Below, one piece after another: positions 44,953 through 52,207 of a stretch of DNA of 64,000 nucleotides. The first letter of the stretch is position 1, and every line of letters starts with the position of its first letter. The notes under the pieces were generated by a model, which had not been told where the DNA came from, made no database searches, and worked only from the letters and a program-made list of their open reading frames with translations. The stretch covers positions 37,372-101,371 of the forward strand of contig JAGAOP010000021.1 in NCBI GenBank assembly GCA_017623685.1. Reading direction: 5' to 3'. This DNA is from Spirochaetaceae bacterium (GTDB lineage Bacteria; Spirochaetota; Spirochaetia; Treponematales; Treponemataceae). The translations under genes and the position numbers were made by a program.

Positions 44953-46539
44953 TTAATAATGTAAGCCAATCCCTATTTCTATTTCTTGTTTTGGACCACT
45001 TCGCCACTCAGATTCAAATAATATTTGACCTAAGTCTAAACCTAAAGAACCTCGTACAGATATACTTCTCCATTTTGTTGGGTGAACAATTACTTCAATG
45101 CCACCACCATATAACCCGTCTTTAGGAGAAAACATAGTATCTGTAAAAGTATTGTTTATTAAAGCAATATCAATAAATGGTGAAATTTGAAGTTCAAAAT
45201 CAAAGATACTAAACCAATTTGGCATTTCTTTATTAAAAATTGCTTTTCCAAAACCACACCAATCTGTTTGAACTATTTTTACAGGAATGTCAAAATTAAA
45301 TATTATTGCTGAAGATGTTTCGATTTGTCTAGAATTATAATTTTTACTATCTCTTACGCCTCTTAATCGACTTCCAATATTATCTTTTGAAAGTTGCTCC
45401 ATGCCAAAGTATGTAAATCCATATATTCTTGAATTAAATCCTACATAATTTGTGCTATAAAAGCCTTTCAATTCTCCAGAAAGTTTTGGCTTAAATTTAT
45501 CATTTTTTCCGTTAAATTTTTCAAGGTTATGTCCAAGATGTTGAGTTAAATTAAATGTAAAACCACGTCTAAAGTTACTATACCAGTCAAATTTTCCCAG
45601 GTTAAAGCTTATTCCATAACCAAAGGTTGGACCTAATAAATCAATGTGATTTACTCCGTCTAAGTCCCAATCGTAATCAAAAGAAATATAGGGAGTTATT
45701 GAAATATTTCCAAGTAAATTACTACTTCTGAATAAAACAAAGGGAACGCTTAATTCTACTGATTCTGTAAAATATAATTCATCACCAGTATTTTCATAAT
45801 CTAAATCTTGTTGAACGCTTTGTTGAAAATCTAATTTTAATGTACAGTTACCTAATGGGTAAGCAAGACCAATACCTGTGGAAAAATCAAATTCAGGTTT
45901 ATCATTTCCTAAAGTGTAATCAATACCAACATCTATATTCCAAGTTGAATCTATAATCCACATTGAAAACGGTATTTCAAAATTAAAGCCCATTCCCAAC
46001 AAGTGATCTTCACCCTCATTTTCTTGTGAATAACTAATTTGGAAATCTAATGGTTCCATTGAACCAAAAAAATTATAGTCTTTTAGTTTTAATTTGAATT
46101 CAAAACCGTTGTTAGAATCATATTTTGTGTAAGGCACAGGAAGAAGATTCCAAGTGTCTTCTGCTTGAATAAATAAAGATACAGGTATTACTTTGTTTTC
46201 GTCTACAGGACCTTCTGTATATTCTAATGTTGCCGTTTCTAAAACACGTTGGTTAGTTAAATCGTGACGTAAATATTTGATATATTCATCAAATTGGGTT
46301 TTTGAATTAAAAATTTTATTTATTCTAATATCAAGATTTTTATTTAATGCATATTCTCTTGTTCGTCCGTCAATATCATATTCAACATGAACAATTTTAT
46401 ATTTAAAACTATCTTCGATAGTAGTTGTTTCGTTTTGAATTAAATTTTCTTCTGTTATTATTGAATCAGTAGTTGTTTGTGAAAAAACAAAAAAATTAAA
46501 GGTGAGTAAGACAAAAAAAGTAATAAGAAATTTTTTCAT
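44953..46539 (-). CDS. Outer-membrane beta-barrel protein, Omp85-like with one POTRA-like domain
   Basis: A 528-residue exported protein with a signal peptide (KKFLITFFVLLTFNFFVFSQ). Residues about 45-130 resemble a single POTRA-type domain (NLDIRINKIFNSKTQFDEYI, RVLETATLEYTEG, VIPVSLFIQAEDTWNLLPVP). The remainder is alternating aromatic/polar beta strands ending in a C-terminal Tyr (IGIGLHY), as in barrel proteins. GSRLRGVRDSKNYNSRQIE near residue 385 fits the VRGF/Y-like motif of the Omp85 superfamily. Cargo or role is unknown. AAGGAG precedes the ATG; the gene follows the sugar transferase by 1 bp. Confidence 0.78.
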   Translation of the reverse strand: MKKFLITFFVLLTFNFFVFSQTTTDSIITEENLIQNETTTIEDSFKYKIVHVEYDIDGRTREYALNKNLDIRINKIFNSKTQFDEYIKYLRHDLTNQRVLETATLEYTEGPVDENKVIPVSLFIQAEDTWNLLPVPYTKYDSNNGFEFKLKLKDYNFFGSMEPLDFQISYSQENEGEDHLLGMGFNFEIPFSMWIIDSTWNIDVGIDYTLGNDKPEFDFSTGIGLAYPLGNCTLKLDFQQSVQQDLDYENTGDELYFTESVELSVPFVLFRSSNLLGNISITPYISFDYDWDLDGVNHIDLLGPTFGYGISFNLGKFDWYSNFRRGFTFNLTQHLGHNLEKFNGKNDKFKPKLSGELKGFYSTNYVGFNSRIYGFTYFGMEQLSKDNIGSRLRGVRDSKNYNSRQIETSSAIIFNFDIPVKIVQTDWCGFGKAIFNKEMPNWFSIFDFELQISPFIDIALINNTFTDTMFSPKDGLYGGGIEVIVHPTKWRSISVRGSLGLDLGQILFESEWRSGPKQEIEIGIGLHY

Positions 46540-46540
46540 T

Positions 46541-47992
46541 TTAATAAGCTCCTTTTCGTTTTAAAACAACCCAAATAGTTTTTACATAAATCCAAATGTC
46601 TATCCAAATAGACCAGTTTTGAATGTAATATGTGTCAAGAAAAATTCTTTCTTCGTAACCTGTATTTGAACGACCTGAAACTTGCCATAATCCAGAGATA
46701 CCTGGTTTTACAGATAGAACAAAATCTATGGCATCTCCATATTTTTCAAGTTCTGATTCAGTTACAGGTCTAGGACCAACAAAACTCATTGTTCCATTAA
46801 TTACGTTCCAAATTTGTGGTAGTTCATCAAGACTTGTTTTTCTAAGGAATTTACCAATTTTGGTAACTCGTGGGTCATCTTTAAATTTTCTTTCTTCTTC
46901 CCATTCCTGACGACGGACAGGATCTTCAGCAAGAATTTTTTCTAATAATTCCTGTGAATTTATCACCATAGAGCGAAATTTCCAAACAGTAATAACTTTT
47001 TTATTTTTACCAATTCTTTTGTGACCGTAAAAAACAGGTCCTGGAGAAGTTATTTTTATTGCTATAGCGATAATAATTGTGATTATTAATATTGGAATAC
47101 TAATAATTAATAAAACTAGAATATCAATGAATCTCTTAAAAAAAAGTTCGCTTTTTTTTGTCAATCGATGGGTTGTTGAATATCCAATTATTCCGTTAAT
47201 ATCTCGTACAGATGAATATAAGGAACGAACATATTGATTAAAGGGAATATAAACAGTGTATCGATACATTCTCATTATTGAAGAATAAAGTTTATCGTCT
47301 TTATCTAAAAACTTTGAATTATTTTCAACAATAATTGCAACTTTAATATTTAATTTTTTTATTTGCTCATTTAGTTCTGGTGAAGCGTTGTATATCGGTA
47401 CATTTCTGTATTCTGTTTGGTTTAATTTGTCTTCGCAAATGATAACGCAGGGGCGATAACCTAATTCTGGATGATTAATTAATCTGTCTATTACGGTTGG
47501 GTTATCTAAGTTCTTGATGTAAATAACTGAAGGAACTCCCCAGAATTTAAATTTTGAAAATATACTTCGAGTAACTTGTCTTCCAAAGGGTAAGAAAATA
47601 CTAGCTATAGGAATTGCTAAAATTAATGCTCCACTAAGTATAAAATCATAAGAACCTGGTTCAAGTAGAACAGCCAAAGCAATTCCTGCAAAACAAAACA
47701 TAGAAGAAAGAGAAAATTTTCTTACTTCATCTGCAGGAGAAAGAACTATACCAGGGTATAAATTTGCTACGTAAAACACTAAAAAAAAGAAAGGTAAAAA
47801 AATCCAATAATCCACAAAGGATTTAAAATTAATCAAACTTCGATCAATAAAATTTATTATAAAAAAACTAAGTCCAATACTTAGCATAATCATTAAGAAA
47901 TCTACCCAAAGTAAAGCAAAACCGGAGAAGAAAGAACTTGTATGTTTAAAATTATTTTTAAAATATTTTAAAAAACTATCTATATTATTCAT
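46541..47992 (-). CDS. Undecaprenyl-phosphate sugar phosphotransferase (WbaP/WcaJ-like)
   Basis: A polyprenyl-phosphate hexose-1-phosphate transferase of 483 residues that starts a surface glycan by loading a sugar phosphate on undecaprenyl phosphate. The N-terminal half has four to five helices and a soluble domain; from about residue 283 the catalytic bacterial-transferase domain is complete: FKRFIDILVLLIISIPILII, SPGPVFYGHKRIGKN, WKFRSM, RVTKIGKFLRKTSLDELPQI, SFVGPRP and KPGISGLWQVSGRS. The sugar is unknown. The promoter upstream is near-consensus and the start is nearly leaderless. The omp85-like gene is 1 bp downstream. Confidence 0.9.
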   Translation of the reverse strand: MNNIDSFLKYFKNNFKHTSSFFSGFALLWVDFLMIMLSIGLSFFIINFIDRSLINFKSFVDYWIFLPFFFLVFYVANLYPGIVLSPADEVRKFSLSSMFCFAGIALAVLLEPGSYDFILSGALILAIPIASIFLPFGRQVTRSIFSKFKFWGVPSVIYIKNLDNPTVIDRLINHPELGYRPCVIICEDKLNQTEYRNVPIYNASPELNEQIKKLNIKVAIIVENNSKFLDKDDKLYSSIMRMYRYTVYIPFNQYVRSLYSSVRDINGIIGYSTTHRLTKKSELFFKRFIDILVLLIISIPILIITIIIAIAIKITSPGPVFYGHKRIGKNKKVITVWKFRSMVINSQELLEKILAEDPVRRQEWEEERKFKDDPRVTKIGKFLRKTSLDELPQIWNVINGTMSFVGPRPVTESELEKYGDAIDFVLSVKPGISGLWQVSGRSNTGYEERIFLDTYYIQNWSIWIDIWIYVKTIWVVLKRKGAY

Positions 47993-48002
47993 ATTAACTA
48001 AT

Positions 48003-48031
48003 ATTATAACATTACTTTACTGTTTTGTCTA
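48003..48031 (-). promoter_or_regulatory. Promoter for the sugar transferase gene, predicted near-leaderless
   Basis: On the minus strand TAGACA (48031-48026), 17-bp spacer, TATAAT (48008-48003). The expected transcription start is about 47996, three to four bases before the ATG at 47992. No Shine-Dalgarno is present. Confidence 0.6.
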
Positions 48032-48051
48032 TGAATTAAAGAATAAGTATC

Positions 48052-48780
48052 CTATCGTATCTCAACATTTGTTATTGATTTAGACGCTATGGTTAAAAGA
48101 TTGTTATATTCATCGTCACTGTATGGTTGAATATTGTTATAGTTTGAATCTAAACATTCTCCAGGACGAAAGCGACTTAACCTCCAAGAAGCATCTTTTG
48201 GTAAAAGTCTTGCAATTTGCTGTATGTCCTTTTCTGAAACTAGACCAGGAACTAACACTGTTCTATATTCCCTTTTTTTTTGTGGAAGGGTAGACACAAG
48301 ATTTATTGTTTCAATTAGATTTTTTTCTAGTATGTCACCCTTTGAACCAGGTAACATTAAGTCATATCTACTTGGGGATGTTTTTATATCTAAAGCAATA
48401 AAATCAGGTTTTGCTATTGGTGAATCTAAGAAATATTTTATTTTTTCTGGAAATATTCCATTTGTATCTAGTTTTATGTAATATCCAAGTTTTTTAGCTT
48501 CATAAATTAATTGTTCTGTATAAGGGGAAATTGTTGGTTCTCCTCCAGAAATCACAAATCCAGATAATACATTTCTTCTTTTTTCTAAATGAAGCATTAC
48601 TTCTGAAAAAGTATTCATATCTGCTTCTGGCGGAATACTTGTTACTAAATCTTTATTATAACAGTATGGACATCGGAGATTGCAGCCACATAAAAATAAC
48701 GCTGCTGCAACTCTCCCAGGAAAATCCACAAAACTAGTTTTAACTAGTACACCTATTTTTTTCCCTTTTTCGATATCCAT
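48052..48780 (-). CDS. nrdG: Anaerobic ribonucleotide reductase activating protein (radical SAM)
   Basis: NrdG is the activase that installs the glycyl radical on class III ribonucleotide reductase. The 242-residue protein has the radical SAM cluster motif CGCNLRCPYCYN, the SAM-binding FVISGGEPTI, LDTNG and IALDIKTSP. Length and pattern match the longer NrdG type paired with NrdD2-like enzymes. The ATG lies 9 bp after the glycyl-radical gene with no Shine-Dalgarno, so it is probably coupled to it. Its presence argues that the separate glycyl-radical protein is a real substrate. Confidence 0.9.
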   Translation of the reverse strand: MDIEKGKKIGVLVKTSFVDFPGRVAAALFLCGCNLRCPYCYNKDLVTSIPPEADMNTFSEVMLHLEKRRNVLSGFVISGGEPTISPYTEQLIYEAKKLGYYIKLDTNGIFPEKIKYFLDSPIAKPDFIALDIKTSPSRYDLMLPGSKGDILEKNLIETINLVSTLPQKKREYRTVLVPGLVSEKDIQQIARLLPKDASWRLSRFRPGECLDSNYNNIQPYSDDEYNNLLTIASKSITNVEIR

Positions 48781-48789
48781 TGTGGTATG

Positions 48790-49335
48790 TTAGCAAGCAG
48801 AAGCTACAGGTTCAAATAAAACAGATAATTCTGCTACACTATGAGCTCTTGCAATTTCCATGCCCTTTGCGTCATAGATAATAACAGTAGGAGCTGCAAA
48901 AACACCTTTTTCTGCGGCTATTGCTAAACCTTCTTCTGTATCAACATCAACAAAAGTTCCTAAAACAGGACTGTTAGCAAGATATGCTTTTACTGGTGGG
49001 CAATTAGGGCATGTTTTTCTTGCGAAAAATTCATAAGAAATATCCTGATTGCTACAGTTTAAATTTGAGGCTTCTGTTTTATTAATTACAGGTGTAGCCC
49101 CACCACAAGCACAACTTGTGTCTGCTTCAGTGGGAACATATACATTGTCCCCTCCGTATACGAACTGTTTACGATGGTTATATTCGTCCCTCTTACCTTT
49201 ATTCCAGTTGCGAACTGAACGGTAATATCCCACGATACGAGCATAAACTTCTGTATCAGTTCCTTTTACATTTTCTAGAGCATTTTTTGTCTGCTCAATT
49301 TCTGCCTCGATGGTGGCCAAGCTTTTATTTGTCAT
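48790..49335 (-). CDS. Separate glycyl-radical segment of class III RNR fused to a thioredoxin-like domain
   Basis: This 181-residue protein (ATG 49335, 6 bases behind GGAGG) carries what is normally the C-terminus of NrdD: EVYARIVGYYRSVRNWNKGK followed by RDEYNHRKQF, with the predicted radical glycine at G36. A Cys-containing linker (SCACGG, NLNC) leads to a thioredoxin/glutaredoxin-like domain with the active site KTCPNCPPVK and a cis-Pro-type APTVI. Thus radical carrier and probable reductant are on one small chain, apart from the catalytic barrel. It has its own promoter with NrdR boxes. An in-frame start at 49389 exists but lies upstream of the predicted transcript start. YfiD, the spare glycyl-radical subunit of pyruvate formate-lyase, is a functional analogy only. 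Confidence 0.87.
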   Translation of the reverse strand: MTNKSLATIEAEIEQTKNALENVKGTDTEVYARIVGYYRSVRNWNKGKRDEYNHRKQFVYGGDNVYVPTEADTSCACGGATPVINKTEASNLNCSNQDISYEFFARKTCPNCPPVKAYLANSPVLGTFVDVDTEEGLAIAAEKGVFAAPTVIIYDAKGMEIARAHSVAELSVLFEPVASAC

Positions 49336-49354
49336 TTGTTTCCTCCCAAAAACT

Positions 49355-49370
49355 ACACTAAATATAGTGC
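49355..49370. promoter_or_regulatory. NrdR box (14/16 to ACACTATATATAGTGT)
   Basis: ACACTAAATATAGTGC is a near-perfect palindrome matching the NrdR consensus at 14 of 16 positions. It covers the -10 element of the internal promoter, so bound NrdR should repress it. Confidence 0.75.
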
Positions 49371-49389
49371 TTTTTGTTGTATATGTCAA
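49361..49389 (-). promoter_or_regulatory. Internal promoter between nrdD and the glycyl-radical gene
   Basis: On the minus strand TTGACA (49389-49384), 17-bp spacer, TATATT (49366-49361). The predicted start near 49354 leaves a 19-base leader with GGAGG. The -10 is embedded in an NrdR box. Confidence 0.75.
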
Positions 49390-49396
49390 GTATCGG

Positions 49397-49412
49397 ACAC
49401 TATATTTATTAT
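49397..49412. promoter_or_regulatory. Second NrdR-like box (13/16)
   Basis: ACACTATATTTATTAT matches the NrdR consensus at 13 of 16 positions. It lies 42 bp centre to centre from the first box, close to four helical turns, upstream of the -35. Paired boxes on one DNA face are usual for NrdR. Confidence 0.6.
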
Positions 49413-49425
49413 CTTTAACAATATT

Positions 49426-51549
49426 TTATTGTTGCGATAAAGAATTTGCAGCAATAATTTCTTCCCTTTCTTTTTCAAGGCGTGAAAGTTCAGCTTTTAG
49501 TTTTTGCTGGGCTTCAGCCTTACATTTAGGACATTCAAAATGTTCTCCGTTTAGATAACCATGTATGCGACATACAGAATAAATTGGAGAAATTGTAAAG
49601 AAGGGAAGTCTGTATTTTGTTGCAATAGTGCGAACTAAGTCTCTACAGGTTTGCCAGTCTTTTAATGCTTCACCTAAGAAAACGTGAAACATTGTACCAC
49701 CGGTATACTTTGTCTGTAAGGATTCTTGGTGATCTAAAGCTTCAAATACATCTTCTGTATAATCTACAGGAAGCTGACTTGAATTTGTATAGAAAGGGTC
49801 CTCTGTACCAGATGTAATAATGTCTGGATAATGAAGTTTATCATGTCGTGCTAATCGATAAGAAGTACTTTCTGCAGGTGTTGCTTCCAAATTAAAAAGC
49901 TCTCCTGTTTGTTCTTGGTAATCTGCTAATTTTTGTCTCATATACGAAAGTACTTTTTCAGCAAAACTTTTACCTCTTGGTTCAGAAATATCACAACCTA
50001 AGAAGTTTAAGCAACATTCGTTCATTCCACACAATCCAATTGTGTTAAAGTGATTATTTAAAGTTGAAAGATATCGTCTTGTATAGGGGAATAGTCCTCC
50101 GTCTAAAAGTCGCTGAATAACTTTACGCTTTGTACATAAACTATCTTTTGCTAAATCCATAAGATAATCAAGACGGGCAAAAAATTGTTGCTCTGTTTTT
50201 GCTAAAAAGCCAATCTGTGGCAAATTAATTGTAACAACACCTAATGAGCCAGTAAATTCATCAGCACCAAAAAGACCCCCTCCTCGGCGACGTAGTTCTC
50301 GTTTATCTAATTGTAGGCGACAACACATAGAACGTACGTCGCTAGGATTTAAATCTGAGTTTACAAAGTTTTGAAAGTTAGGAGTTCCATATTGAGCTGT
50401 CATTTGAAAAAGTAATTTTGCGTTTTCACTATCCCAGTCAAAATTCTTTGTAATATTGTATGTTGGAATTGGGTATGCAAATCCACGTCCTGCGGCATCA
50501 CCTTCGATCATAAGTTCTATAAAGACCTTATTGATAATACCCATTTCTTTTTGGCAATCTCCATAGGTAAAGTCCATTTCTTTACCACCTACTATTGCAG
50601 GTTTATCTTTTAAATCATCTGGACAAACCCAGTCCAGTGTAATGTTTGTAAATGGTGCTTGTGACCCCCATCTACTAGGTGTATTAACACCAAATATAAA
50701 ACTTTGAATACACTGACGAACTTCTTTTTCTGTTAGATTGTCTTTTCTGATAAAAGGAGCAAGATATGTATCAAATGAACTAAAAGCCTGAGCTCCAGCC
50801 CATTCATTTTGCATAATTCCTAAAAAATTTACGATTTGGTTAACTAAAGTAGAAAGATGGGTTGCAGGTGTTGATGTAATTTTATCAGTGACACCACCTA
50901 AACCTTCTGCTACTAGCTGACGAATAGACCAACCAGCACAATAACCAGAAAACATAGATAGGTCATGGATATGAAAAGCTGCGGTTTTATGAGCTTCTGC
51001 AATTTCTGGAGTGTAAATATTTTTTAGCCAATAGTTAGCTGTTATAGTTCCAGAATTGTGAAGAATAAGTCCACCTAATGAAAAGTTTACATTAGCATTT
51101 TCGTTTACACGCCAGTCTGACTGACTTAAATAGCCATCCATTGTGCTATTTATATCCAACATTAGGTTTTTTGTATCTCGAATAGCTTCGTGGCGAGCTC
51201 GATAAAGAATGTATGCCTTTGCAATAGCAACTGCATTGTTTTCGATAAGAACTGTTTCAACAACATCTTGAATTTCTTCGATGGCAGGAATTGAATGTTC
51301 ATGACGACCAGCCATAAACAAGCGTAATTTTTCTTCTGTTGCTACGGTAAGTTGTTCCGCCTTGTCTGGATTAGGCCGTTTTTCTACAGCTTCAATGGCT
51401 TTGCTAATTGCAGAATAAATTTTGGATCTATCATAAGGTTTGATTTCTCCAGAACGTTTTACAACATTTCGCAAAAAGGTTTCTGATTCTCCATTTTTGT
51501 TCCCTTCCAAAAAAACGCTCCATTCTGGAAACACAGCTTGTTTATTCAT
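49426..51549 (-). CDS. nrdD: Anaerobic ribonucleoside-triphosphate reductase lacking its C-terminal glycyl-radical segment
   Basis: A class III RNR catalytic subunit of 707 residues that makes dNTPs without oxygen. It has an N-terminal ATP-cone (residues about 26-120, VVKRSGEIKPYDRSKIYSAI), then the barrel with NVNFSLGGLILHNSG, HIHDLSMFSGYCAGWS, NTPSRWGSQAPFTNITLDW, GLCGMNECCLNF with the likely thiyl cysteine, and FTISPIYSVC. It ends in the Zn-site-like CRIHGYLNGEHFECPKC and a charged coiled-coil tail, then stops. The RxxGY radical segment that normally follows is absent and is found in the next gene. Start ATG overlaps nrdR by 8 bp behind GGGAGGAAA. Confidence 0.9.
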   Translation of the reverse strand: MNKQAVFPEWSVFLEGNKNGESETFLRNVVKRSGEIKPYDRSKIYSAISKAIEAVEKRPNPDKAEQLTVATEEKLRLFMAGRHEHSIPAIEEIQDVVETVLIENNAVAIAKAYILYRARHEAIRDTKNLMLDINSTMDGYLSQSDWRVNENANVNFSLGGLILHNSGTITANYWLKNIYTPEIAEAHKTAAFHIHDLSMFSGYCAGWSIRQLVAEGLGGVTDKITSTPATHLSTLVNQIVNFLGIMQNEWAGAQAFSSFDTYLAPFIRKDNLTEKEVRQCIQSFIFGVNTPSRWGSQAPFTNITLDWVCPDDLKDKPAIVGGKEMDFTYGDCQKEMGIINKVFIELMIEGDAAGRGFAYPIPTYNITKNFDWDSENAKLLFQMTAQYGTPNFQNFVNSDLNPSDVRSMCCRLQLDKRELRRRGGGLFGADEFTGSLGVVTINLPQIGFLAKTEQQFFARLDYLMDLAKDSLCTKRKVIQRLLDGGLFPYTRRYLSTLNNHFNTIGLCGMNECCLNFLGCDISEPRGKSFAEKVLSYMRQKLADYQEQTGELFNLEATPAESTSYRLARHDKLHYPDIITSGTEDPFYTNSSQLPVDYTEDVFEALDHQESLQTKYTGGTMFHVFLGEALKDWQTCRDLVRTIATKYRLPFFTISPIYSVCRIHGYLNGEHFECPKCKAEAQQKLKAELSRLEKEREEIIAANSLSQQ

Positions 51550-52021
51550 TATTTCCTCCCAATTTATGCTCTTCGAGCTTGTTTACTTCGTTTACAAATT
51601 CATCCAGATTTTCAAAATGACGATATACCGATGCAAATCTGATATAAGCCACCTTATCTAAAGGATAAAGTTTTTCTAAAACTAATTCACCTAGTTGAGA
51701 AGTAGAAACTTCTCTGCTTGCTTTGCCCATTATCAAGGCTTCATCTTCTATTTCTGAGACAAGATTTTCCATCGTAGTGGTGGAAACTGGTCGTTTTTAT
51801 AAAGCCCGAGTAATTCCTTTTTATAATTTTTTTCTGTCAAAAGGCTGTCTTCTTCCATCTCGTTTTACAACCATTAAAGGTTTTTCTTCTATACGTTCGT
51901 AACTTGTGAATCTATAGCCACAACTAATACATTCACGTCTACGCCTTATACTTTCTCCAGCTCCAAGGGTTCTAGATTCTATAACTTTGTCGTCTAAACT
52001 TCCGCAGTACGGACATCTCAT
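51542..52021 (-). pseudogene. nrdR: nrdR transcriptional repressor gene interrupted by two in-frame TAA codons
   Basis: NrdR is the Zn-ribbon/ATP-cone repressor of ribonucleotide reductase genes. Read in one frame this locus encodes a full-length NrdR: the zinc ribbon [17 protein letters not shown] and [29 protein letters not shown], then *KGITRAL*KRPVS, then ENLVSEIEDEALI, LGELVLEKLYPLDKVAYIRF and ASVYRHF. The two TAA codons are at 51821-51823 and 51797-51799 (plus coordinates), each flanked by TTA and AAA. No frameshift is present. The alignment with other NrdRs suggests Gln/Arg- and Glu-type residues at the two stops. The start ATG 52021 follows AAAGGA. A downstream ATG at 51772 could restart the ATP-cone half, but no ribosome site is visible. 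Confidence 0.85.
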
Positions 52022-52072
52022 AACAGGGTTTCCTTTGATACTGTATGTGGTGGGTAATCCCACATAAAAAGA

Positions 52073-52101
52073 ATAATACTACACTAGATATGTATTTTCA
52101 A
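52073..52101 (-). promoter_or_regulatory. Promoter of nrdR-nrdD
   Basis: On the minus strand TTGAAA (52101-52096), 17-bp spacer, TATTAT (52078-52073). The predicted start near 52066 gives a 45-base leader that includes a small ATGTGG/CCACAT hairpin. No other gene lies in the gap up to priA. Confidence 0.65.
52081..52096. promoter_or_regulatory. Degenerate NrdR-like box in the nrdR promoter spacer
   Basis: ACACTAGATATGTATT matches the NrdR consensus at 11 of 16 positions, well in the left half and poorly in the right. It fills the space between -35 and -10, which would suit autorepression. No second box is visible. Confidence 0.4.
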
Positions 52102-52207
52102 GTGGGTTTTTAAAAATAAATTTAACTTTATTTTCGACCTTTATGATGTTTTGCTATTGACAATTTATTTGTGCTGTGCTAGCAAAAAAATATTTTATAA
52201 AAATTAA

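Noticed and set aside
49390..49425. A frameshift or single stop splitting one nrdD gene
   Set aside because: The gap contains a consensus-like promoter, two NrdR boxes and a Shine-Dalgarno before ATG 49335, which argues for two real genes.
51797..51823. Reassignment of TAA as a sense codon, suggested by the two in-frame TAA in nrdR
   Set aside because: TAA terminates many other genes in the window at the expected place (for example thrA, leuC and pgeF), so a genome-wide code change is not tenable.
52149..52197. TTTTGCTA/TAGCAAAA inverted repeat downstream of priA
   Set aside because: The loop is 33 bases and no terminal T tract follows on the minus strand after the second arm, so it is a poor terminator. 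No other function is apparent.
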